A DNA stretch of 64,000 bases from Tupaia tana (lineage: Eukaryota > Chordata > Mammalia > Scandentia > Tupaiidae), in assembly GCA_026018925.1 (NCBI GenBank), contig JAKSZU010000012.1, positions 31,614,055 through 31,678,054 on the forward strand, in the 5' to 3' direction. A model generated the notes under the pieces. It did no database searches, was not told the origin of the DNA, and saw only the letters and a program-made list of their open reading frames with translations. A program made the translations under genes and the position numbers. Below, in pieces: positions 45,301 to 56,500 of the stretch; position 1 is the stretch's first letter; every line of letters starts with the position of its first letter.

Positions 45301-48300
45301 GGGGAGGCGGTGCTGCTCTAGTAGAAAATGACGAAACAGCGAAGTTTCAGAAGGTTAAGGCTCTAGCCAATGGGCCTCACCTCTTGGGAACATATGCTAT
45401 GGATGGATTAAAATGGGTCCATGGGTCCAACACTCAGTGTTAAGGGTTATTACCAGGAATGCATTTGGTATTTTACTATTAAATTGATATTAACTGTTGT
45501 TTTTTAGTAGATGTTTCTTACCAAATTGAGAAAGTTCTTTTTTATTCCAAGTTTACTGAGAGGTTTTATCATGAATAGGTGTTGATTTTTGACAGATGCT
45601 TTTTCTGTATTTATTGAGATAATCATATGGTATTTCTGTTAATGTGGTAAATTATACTCATTGATTTTTTTTTTTTTTTTTTTTTTTTTTTGAGAGGCTT
45701 TTGCTATAGGGCAGGTGCACTCGCCAGAAAGACAGAGACAGACAGAAAGACAGAAAGTGAGAAATCACCCCCCGGGGGGATGGCCACACCACAATCTCTT
45801 CTCCTCCGTTCCCCTCTTGGGATCTTGGGCATGCATGCACACGCACCCGGTGTGATTTTAAGCCACCTGGTCCGGGACTCGAACTGCGGTTGACTACATG
45901 GGAGTTCAGCGACATAGCCATTATCCTAACTGCTGGTCCCTACTCATTGATTTTAAAAAAAATTTTATTTGTTATTATTTAATTTTGATGAGAGAAAGAG
46001 AGAAAAAGAGAGAGAGCAAACTGCCAGGTCCAAGACTTGAACTGTGGCTGGCCATGTGGGAGTCCAGTACTTTTAACCACCATGCTACCTGCCAGCCCCT
46101 ATACTGGTTGATTTTAAATATAAGTTAAACCAACCTTGCCTTCTTGGGTCATGATGTATTATCCTTTTATATCTGAATTAGATTTGTTAATACTAAATGA
46201 AGGATTTTTTTTTTATGTTTATGAGGGCTGTATAGGTCAGTTATTTTCTGGTAATGTCTTTGTTATGTTACAGGATCAAAGCTATGTTTAAGTTCAGGGC
46301 TGGATGGTAGTGCAGAGGTAATATGTGTGTCTCTGGCAGACCCACATAAGAATGTTGAAGTTCACGTCCAGAGCCCTCCCTGAGTACTCTGGGTGTGTGT
46401 GTGCCCCTTATCTGAACTGGCTGGAGCTGGATTACGGTGCCAAGACCCTGTTGAAGGTGCTGTATCTCCATCTCTCTGTCTTTCTCACTCATGGAAGAAA
46501 TACTATAGTTAAAAAATAAGCAAAAAACAAAAGCTGTACTAAGGTTATAAAATTAGTTGGTAGGAGTTCCCTGTTTTCCAAAGGAGTTGTATATAAGATA
46601 CATATCATTTCTGTCTTGAAGTTTTGGCAAAATTTGCCAGTGAACTCAGGCCTAGAATTTCTTTATAGGAAGGTTTTTTTCCTTGTGAATTTTCTTTATC
46701 TTTTCCTTTTTTTAAATTTTTTTTTAAAAAAAAATTCTGGAGTACACGTGCACTTGCTGGAGAGAAGCAGAGAAAGAAGTGCATAAGCTCCCCTCCCCTG
46801 CAGGGAGAATGGACACACTGCAGTCCTTTCTCCTCTGTTCTCTTCTCAGCATTTTGGTCATGCACACATATACATTTGGCATGTTTTTTAAGCCACCAGG
46901 TCCAGGACTTGAACCATGGAGTCGACCCTATGGCATCCAGCCATCTTCACCACCATGCCATGGGTTGGCTCGAATTTGATTTCTTTAAATACATCTATTC
47001 AAATGTTCTAGTTCTTCTTGCATCAGATTTGACTAAGTTATATACATAGTTTTTCTTGTTTTCTTTATTACCAGAGGGTTCATGCCTGGCCAGGGAATCG
47101 GGAATGGTGGAGAGAGAAAGCATCCGCCAGTGGAAAGTAACCACACCCCAGTTGTATTTTCCTACATTTCTCCTTTCCATCACGATTTTGGCCATGGTCT
47201 GCACACATACCGAGTGTGATTTTCAAACTGCTGGGTCCTGGACTCAAACTATAGCCATGTGGGATCTAACTCCCAATGCTTTAACTAAACACTGTGCTAT
47301 ATGGGGCATCCCTAAGTTGTGCTTTGAAAGGAATTTGTCTATTTTATATACGTTGTTGAACTTACTGGCATAAAGTTGTTCATAATACAGCCTTTTTTTC
47401 CTTTCTTTTGCTATATTTCCTTGTTAGATATCGTTCATTGTTTCATTTCTGATTGGTAATATATATTTTTCTCAGTTTTGTAAGAGGCTTATTAATTTTA
47501 TTAATCTTTTCCCCAGATAGTAACTGCTTTTGGCTTAGTTAATTTTTTTCCCTATTGTCTATCTAATTAAAATCTGTTCTTATTTCTATTGTCTCCTTTT
47601 ACTTACTTTGGTCTTATTTTTTTGTTTTTCTAGCTCAAAGTAGGAAAAAAGGTTGATATTTGAAGGCATCAGGGGCCCAGCCCTCTGGCCTAGTAGTTAA
47701 GGGAGCCAGATCCCACATGACTGACCTGATTAAAATCCCAGCCCTGGTGGCTTAGAAAACACACCAGGCATGTGTGTGCATGCCTAAAATTCCAGCAGGA
47801 CTGAGAAATGGAGGAAAAGGAAGTTTACCATGACCACATCCCACTGGGGGGTGGGGAGTTTGTCCCTTTTCCTCTATCTCTCTGGTGAATGCATGTACCC
47901 TCTGACAATTAAAAAAAACAATGACAAAGATATGAGGTAGTTGACAACAAAGACTATCTTGTAAATATTTTATTTATTTATTTATTTTTAATAATTATTT
48001 TATTTACCTTTATTTATTATTATTGTCATTATTATTTTCCAGCTTGATCAGAGAGAGACAGAGAGAGACAGAGATAGAGAGAGGTAGTGAGAAGGCAAGC
48101 CACCAGGTCCGAGACTTGAACCGTGGTCGGCCATGTGGGAGTCCAGCACCTTTAACCACCATGCCACTTGCCGGCCCCGTAAATATTTTATTTTTAATAC
48201 ACAATAGGCTCTTGATAAATTATTTGTAGATTGAGAGAGTGGTGTGAGGGGGTATCTAGACAGAGGAACTAAGTTCTGCGAAGATGGAACCTAAGATTTT

Positions 48301-51300
48301 TATAACCTTAAAGTCTTGCATCTATACCTTTGCTCATAACGTTCTTTCTCTTCAGAGTATGTGTCTCCTCTCCCTGGTGAACTTCTACTTAGCTTTTAAA
48401 TTTTTCAAGTAAGAATCATGGTCCATAATATTCGTTCCGTAAAATTTATCCTATTGTATTTTAGCTAGTGATGTTTGCCAGTGCTGAGAACAGTATTTCC
48501 TTCTGGTCTTTGTAGCCTCGGTGTTTAGTAAAGAACCTTGTATAAAGGCAGGAGCTGCTTATTTAATGCGTATTGGATGATTGAAAGGCCAGTAGGGGAC
48601 ATAAAAAGGAATTTGGAGATTCTTGATAACTTGATTGTAGTTTCCAGTATTCCTTAGAGAGCTAGAGGGGATTTTTCTTCTGGTCATCTTGTCTAGTGAC
48701 CTAGCTGTGGTCCGTTAGAGCATTTTGAAAAAGCATCCTCATTGGCCTACTTTGACTTTGTTTTCTACCCTCTGGAATTAAAACCAGGTGGTTATAAAGC
48801 AAAACTCTTGGGAACATGTTTATATTTTTGTTCTTGTAACTTGTTTATTCCTGAACAGCAACAGGGGGAAGCGAATAGAGTTATCTGATGACGAGACAAA
48901 GGAAACTGAACACGTGAAGAAAAAGAGGAGGAGAATCAAACTTCCTGAGTCTGAGAGCAGTGAAGATGAAGGTGGGCATTACTGTTTTGGGTAGAGGAGT
49001 CCATTTTTATGATGCTCAAGTAGCTAAAAAAGGGAATTTATCACAAGTCACAATGAGAATAGTAATCCTAGCATTGAAAGACATATAGCACCTTTTTTTA
49101 TTTGAAATCTACTTTAGCCTTTTGACCAGACCATGATGTTCAGGTAATTTGTCAAAATAACTAACACAAAGGGAAAGGTAAGGATTCATTTTGTACATAC
49201 TCTCTTAAGATTTTTTTTTTTTTAAAAAAAAAGCAAAAATGGGAAGAAGGGAAGGGGGTATTTTTTTGGCTACTCTTGTGACTCTTTTAGGAACTATTGT
49301 ATTCTAAGCATTCGAGGGTATTGGTGGTTTTCCATACCCCTTAAGTAAGCCATGATAAAACTGGAAGAGTGTGCAGTATCATTATTGAAAGAGATGGTAC
49401 TGTGGACCCATCCAGCTATAAGCTGTGGGCATTGTTGTAAGAAAAACAAGCAGGAAAATTTATATGCTTTTTAAGAGAGTGTCAAATTCTTTCCATTTTA
49501 GCTATAGAGTGCATGCGCTTGCCAGTGACAGACAGTGATGGGAAGAGAGAACGAGAGAGACCGGGAGGAATGGAAAGTGAGAAAGCACTCCTTAGGGGAA
49601 TGGCCACACCACCACAATCCTTTCTCCATTTTTCTTTTGGTATTAAGCATGCATACACACGTGCCTAGTGTGATATTTAAGCCACCAGGTCCAGGACTCA
49701 GTCACACAGTCAGCCATGGCCATGTAGGATCCAGCCACTTTAGCCTCCACACCACCAGCTGGTCCCAAGAATGTCAAATATTCTTTCTTTATCTATGTGG
49801 GTAGAGGTTTTTGCCTTAGGGCATCCCCTCTTGTCCATTTTCCTCCTGGGATCTTGGGCATGCACACACACGCACCCGATGTGAGTTTCAAGCCATCAGA
49901 TCTGCGACTCAGACCATGGCTGGCCACGTGGGAATCTAGCAACATAACTGCTACACCATTTGCTGGCCCCAAGAATGTCAAATATTCTTAAAGGCCAAGA
50001 TTTCTCCCTAATTGTGTAAAGGAAAGTATATGGAAAGCGAAGGAGACTAAACAAATATTCCTGGGCTGGACTTACCGAGATGACTCTGCCCTAAAAAGCC
50101 TGCTTTTAGAGCCAGTAGTAAAAAGCTTGAACTGCCATAATCAATCCTCTATGAACTCATGGCATAGGTAATGGGGGGAAATCTAGTCCAAAGGAATTTG
50201 GCATTCCATAAAGGTACATAAACAATGCAAACAAACCCATACTAAAAGGGGTTAACAAAGAATAACCAGTGCAAAAAAGGAGCCTGTTATGCTGCCAAAG
50301 GACAAAACTAAACTTGTAAGAATCTGCTCTTATAAGAAACTGCATCAGAATAACTCCAAGTGGTAGCAGAGGCTCTCCTCCAAAAAAGGATACTTATTGG
50401 ATTGTCTGGAAAGTCGTGACGCATTTTTGCATAGGAAAACATGTCATGACTTTCCTGACAGCCTCATAGCTCAGCTATACAAGTAAGTTAAAAAAAAAAT
50501 TATATATGTACATGAGCATAATGCAAAAAGAAATAAACGAACAGAGCTCAGAGACAGTGCCAGGAAGTTGAATCTGTCTGACAGAGGACCTGATGGCTTG
50601 CTTTCTCACTTTCCCTCTTGACCTCCCCCTGACTCGTATGGATTTAGATCCTACCAGTCATGCTTTTGTGTTAAGGATCGCGGCCTCTGATACCCTGTGA
50701 GAGATGCTCTTCTCTTCAGCGGTGTGGTTTTCAGTGGCTCTTTGGAATGGGGAGGGGTAGGATATTGTGAGTGTCCCACAAGGGCCGTTGCTGTATTTAC
50801 AACCCATATCATTTATCAGAATGCTTTGTCCAAGGCTACTAAAAGGAAGATTCTTAAGTATGTGGATAAAATAACTAGGAGCATTCTCATCAGTTAAGAA
50901 TCAGGGAAATAACAGGCATCTCCATCCAAACACATGGGAGGGTAATTAGGAAGTGGATTTAGGAATATGTGCTAATTGCATTAGTCTTCCTCATTTTCAG
51001 TCAGGAAAAGAACTTGGAAAAGATTCTGGACAAATCTTTGAAAATATCAGCCTAACATACATTGAAATGGTAAACTAAGTTCTCAGATATTCATGAGGGA
51101 GTCAGCTCTAAGTGGAGGAATTACTGTGGCTGACACTCATTGCATTACAGACTTCTGAAATAATTCTGCGTAGCTGTGATCCATGGCCCACAAAAATAAT
51201 ACCAGTGGGTGATTAGAAATATGAGCGGGGGACCAGCAGTTAGCGTAATGGCTATGTTGCTGGACTCCCACGTAGTCAACCGTGGTTCGAGTTCTGGACC

Positions 51301-53521
51301 TGGTGGCTTAAACTCACGCCAGGCGCGTGTGGAGCAGAAGGGATTGTGGCGCGGCCATCCCCCTGGGGGGTGATTTCTCGCTTTCTATCTCTCTGTCTCT
51401 CTCTGTCTGTCTGGCGAGAGCACGCGCAAAAAACCTCTCCAAAAAAAAGAGAGAGAGAAATATGAGCGGGATTATTTGGTTTGGAAAGAAGTGTGAAGAA
51501 ATGTGATAGAGGTAAACAACCAATAATAACAGGTGATATAGATCAGAGATGCTTAGGTTTTTTTCTCTGGCAAAAACAATTTTTGGTATCTGACTAAATT
51601 ATTAACTTCTGCCATTTTATTCTTATATTGCTTCTTTGTCTCTAAGCCACTGGAATTTTTTTTTTTTTTTTAAGAATTAGTTTATCTATCTTTATTTATC
51701 TATTTATTTAATTTGACCAGAGAGGGACAAAGAGAGAGAAAAGTGAGGAAGCAAGCCACCAGGTCTGGTACTTGAACCATGGTCAGCCATGTGGGAGTCC
51801 AGTACCCTTAACCATCAGGCCACCTGCCAGCCCAGGAGCCACTGGGATTTTATTTTAAACCTTTGCTCAGTGTCTATTCTTGTTTTACTTCTATTGCACT
51901 GAATATGTGTATTAGTTTGATATACCATCTTAAGCTAGAAGTTAGTTGGGGAACAGCAGGCATGGAGGAAATGGTGAGGACTGTGGAATTGAACAGATCT
52001 TGACCATTTACTGGGTGACTTCAGGCAGACTACTTAACCTTAAATCCTTGATTTGTCATCTCTAGAATGGGGATGTTATCACAAACTAGTCTTACGAACA
52101 TCAAATTAGATGGTATGTCAGGCCAGCGGGTGGTGTGCTGGTAAGGTGCTGGACTCTCACATGGCCAACTAGGGTTTGAGCCCTGAACCCAGTGCTTGAG
52201 ACCCAGCAGACCTGCCAGGCACATGTGCATACGTGCCCAATATCGCTAGAGGAGATTGGAGGAGGGGAAATTGAAGCATGCCTAGGGTGGGGGGGGCAAT
52301 TTCTCATTTTCTCTCTGTGTCTCTCTCTAGCAAGCACACACGCCCTTTGACAAAAACCTTTTTTTAAAAAAAAGTATTAAAAGTGCCAAGACAGCTTTTA
52401 ACACATAGTTAAGTTTTTGAGTTTATGTATTTTGTTTCATGAATAAGTGAGACAGAGAGAGAGTGACAAAAGAGAGAGCACCCCCCAGTGGGATCTTGAC
52501 ACCAAGATCCACTCCCAACCTTAGCCATCTCCAGATCCTGGGCACACATGTGCCCGCCATATACAAGGAGGTCTCTGGAGGCAAGCCTGGAGCTTTCCCA
52601 CGTGGGACAGCCTTGTGGAATATCATATGTTACCTTCTGTGCCACTCGCTGCCTAGCATCCTGTAGTAGGTTTTCTTATTCACTACACTCTACCTGTTGT
52701 GTTCAATAAAGGTTTAGCAGTAGTAATTTTATTTACAGGTACCTTCTCTCAGAAAATTCTCTTTAACTTCATATTTGTGACTCTCTACCTGAGAGACTTA
52801 CTTTCTCCTTTATCCTGTTGGGATAACACCTTTAATAGTACTACACACTCTCTTTGTAAAACAAAAAACAGACCAAGAAAGAACATTAACAATAATATGT
52901 ACATTGCTAAGAAGAAATAGTTTTAATTGAGATGCTTAAGTCTTTGCTAATATTTTCAGTCCTTACAAGTTGTTTATGGAAAATGTTAAGTAAATAATTC
53001 TCCTTTTTAGGTAAGGAAAGGTATTTTTAAAAAATACCAAGTCCTAGGAAGCTGTAAATAGTTTCCAGGAATTCTAATATCAGCTCTGCCAGAGAACTCT
53101 TAACAAACAAGTGGTTATATTGCTGGATCCCTGAAATTTGTTTTACCACTGTTCTTATTCTGCCCCAACAAAGATTGTTTTCCTGGGATAAGTGATGTGT
53201 TACTACTTGAGTGTCTTTTACCTGAAGAGCTACAGATTTGCTAGAAATAAATTTAAAATAACATATCAAATATGCCTATGCTTATGTCAGTAAAATTGTA
53301 TTACATCAGAGTGCTTGGCTTGATGAAGAAGACTAGTAAGCAAATTCTAGCAAATGAATGCGGGCAGGATTTTTAAAATTAAAAAAAATTTTTTTTGAAC
53401 CTTAGTTGTATAGGACAGAAATAATAGCAGGGCCAGCCAGTGGTGTGGTGGTTAAGTCAGCTGGATCCCACCTGGCTGACTGCACATTTTGAGTCCTGGA
53501 CCCTGCAGCTTGAAAAACACA

Positions 53522-53571
<50 letters not shown>

Positions 53572-56500
53572 GAACGTTCCCAAAGTCCCAAAAGGCGAAT
53601 GGAGGAGAAGGGATTACAGTGCGGCATCCTCCCAGGGAATGCTTTCTCACATTGTCCTTCTCTCTGTGTTTCTCTTTAGCCATTGCTTATTCCCTATAGC
53701 AGATTTTTTATTATTTATTTGTTCACTTATTTTTAGAAAGAGATTATTGCTATAGGGTATACATGCGCTTGCCAGAGAGACAGACAGAAAGTGAGAAATT
53801 ACCTCCCCAGGGGGATGGCCACACTGCAGTTCCTTCTTCTCCATTCCCCTCTCAGGATTTTGGGCACATGCTCCCAGCATGAGTTTCAAGCCACCAGGTC
53901 TGGGACTCAAACTATGGTCAGCCAGGTGGGAGTCCAGCAACATAACCATTACACGATCTGCTGGTCTGTAAGATTTTTTTTTTAAAAAAATAATAGTGAT
54001 TTTGTGGGTTAATATGAGAATGAGTGATTAATATTTGTAAAGTCCAGAAAATTCTAGTTGTTTTCCCTATCTTTCCTTTCTTAAACATTTATTTTATTTT
54101 AAATTTTTGTCATAGGGCACAAGCACTCACCAGAGACAGAGAGATAGTGAAAGTAAGAAAGCAGCCCCCTGAGGGGGGGAGTGGTCATGCTACAATTCCT
54201 TTTCTTCATTCTTTTGGAGTTTTGGGCATACGCACGTGTATCTGGTATGTTTTTCAAGCGCCAGGTCCAGGACTCGATCTCTGTTGGCAATATGGGATCC
54301 AGTTGCCTTAACCTCTATGCCATCTGCTGGTCCAAAAAAAATTTTTTTTTAAGTTTAAACAAAATAATAGATATATACAATAGATATACATAAACAAGTT
54401 TTATAATAGATATTATCATGTTTCTCTTGGGGATGTATGGAAAGAAGAAGAAATGTGCCAAGTCTTCTTTGATCCAGATGCCCTCATCCCAAATTTGGTC
54501 CATAAAGTTATTATTTTCCATTATTTTAAGATATGCATATTGTTACTCTGTGTTCAGTGCCATGGAAATTAAGGTTCCTCTGCCTGAACTTCCCTCCTGC
54601 CACTGTAGTGCGTGGACCGTGGTGTGCCCACTTCCTCACCAGCTGGTCCTTCAGAACAGCAGAGGCCTAGTGTTGGGGTTTGACTTTTGTCTGTTTGAGC
54701 TCCCATCACACTCTCACTTCCCAGAGCTGGGCCAATAGCTGGATGCTTTCCTTTTATGTTTCTGTCTCCTGATTCCCAGAGCTTATAAAGTGTTGGGGCC
54801 CATTTTGCCCTTGAAGTGTATAGTTTATTGTTTCATTCTGGCTCTTGTTCTGCTTCACCTCTTTAGGTCATTTGGCCTTGAACCCTCTACTGTCATAATT
54901 TTTAACACTGACCTAATCAGTTGGGAGAATTTCAGATCCAAGACTTGTGCTAAGAATTTGAATACAGCCAGGAGATCCAGGGAGCAGGTGAGGCTAAGCA
55001 GCTACACAGTCCCCTGACCAGCAGTTTCTTTGCTATGATTAAGCAATAGGTCAGCTGAGGATTTTCACTTCCCTCTCATGGGCCCTATGCTAAGACCACT
55101 ATTTCTGGAACTATTGAAACACAGTGAGATCCCTTTGGTAGGGCTCTTCTCTCGGGTGATTCTACTTCCATAGCAATATTTCTTTCTTCAGTGGGTTCTT
55201 TACTGCTAATCTCAACATGGCAGAACGAGGCTCATCTGTGGGGTAATCACTGGAAAGAGTTTCCATACAAAAGAGTGAGCAGGTCTTAGTTGTTAGAGCT
55301 GTAATTGTGATCATTTCAAAGATGATCTCCCCCACTCCCAAGTTTATGCTCTTAACATTAGCTGGCAATTTTCAATCTAACAAACATCTCAGGTGACTGC
55401 AAGTAATCCTGCACTCACAGTTACAAAGACTCTGGCATGGAACATTTGGTATAATCTGACAATTATCCACTCCCTTGATTTTGAGTGAAAACACCTGGTC
55501 CCGAGTGGTAAGACAGCATAGGCTAGGAATCAGAAAGCTGTGGAATCAGGCTTGGGTTTAAAACTTCCTGTCTCTGTTATAGTTGTATGACCTTGGCAAG
55601 TTAAGGAACCTCGCTGAACCTTTTTCGCTCAGCTGTAGTGTGTGAATAATAGTATCTGTTTCTTAGGGCTGTTGTGAGGATACATGGCACACATGGTAAA
55701 TAAAGCCTTTAGCTAAGATGATCTCTTAAGTACTTTTAGCTCTAGTAATCCTTGATTCTCTGATTTTATTTGTATAAAATGTGCATTTTAAAGGTAATTA
55801 TATAACTGTGAAGTCATTGGTTGTCATGAATTACCTCTTGCACACTGCCCTTTCATGGACCTAGAAATTAAGAGAGCCAGCAGAGAAAGGACTGTACCAG
55901 ATAGTGCATGTAATTCTTTTATCTAAGCTTGTTTCATTATTTCAGTCTTCCCAGACTCTCCTGGTGCTTATGAAGCTGAGTCACCATCCCCACCGCCTCC
56001 TGTATCCCCACCTCCTGAACCTGTGCCGAAGATTGAGCCTGAGCCTCCTCCTATCAAGGTAAATCTTTACTGGGATGCTTATATTTCCCAGCATCCTTTC
56101 TCACTCCAGGACCTACAGCTGCTGTACTGAGTCAGTTCACTTGCTGTATACTTCACAGATACCAGTAGATGGCTCTTGTCTCATTCCGATTCCCTACAGG
56201 TTGTACAGAATGGGCATTCTCTCTATTCTCACCTGAAGGGAGATTTCACTGTAGGGCATGGTTTTAAGAAGGTTGCACAAATGGATCCTGGAAGCTGTTT
56301 TGTTTCTCATGAGTTCAACTTCAGGCCTTCTCTACTATATAACTGCTTTTGGAATTATGCAAAAAGAGGTCTTGCCTTTGAAAGATAGAGGGGAACAAAC
56401 AACTCATACATGTTTGTTGCTCTTAAGAAGCTCTTGTGGAAAAAGGCTGGATGAGTCAAACTGGCAACACAAATGGAGAGTTTTGGATGTTCTCCAGCTG

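Larger units (their letters stand above)
45440..47670 (-). mobile_element. L1 ORF2 fragment, antisense, broken by SINEs
   Basis: GTTTTATCATGAATAGGTGT, GATGCTTTTTCTGTATTTAT, AAACCAACCTTGCCTTCTTG, CAGTGAACTCAGGCCTAG and CATTGTTTCATTTCTGATTG are reversed L1 ORF2 text in correct order over 2.2 kb. SINEs at 45669, 45955, 46297, 46728 and 47045 interrupt it. Pseudogenic. Confidence 0.75.
44685..48864 (+). other. POLD3 intron 8
   Basis: 4.2 kb: a G-quadruplex motif, an antisense L1 ORF2 fragment cut by five SINEs, then two more SINEs. 44685-45270 and 48195-48850 show nothing recognised. Confidence 0.7.
48972..55945 (+). other. POLD3 intron 9
   Basis: 7.0 kb: about nine SINEs, a MITE, a (TA)n tract and a MIR. 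48972-49480, 49990-50395, 50640-51216, 52660-53430 and 54340-55500 contain nothing I recognise; 50550-50640 may be a SINE scrap. Confidence 0.65.

Noticed and set aside
48972..48994. Read-through of exon 9 into GGHYCFG then stop
   Set aside because: The frame continues a few codons past donor GTGGGC only by chance. The spliced frame to exon 10 restores the conserved VFPDSPGAYEAE.
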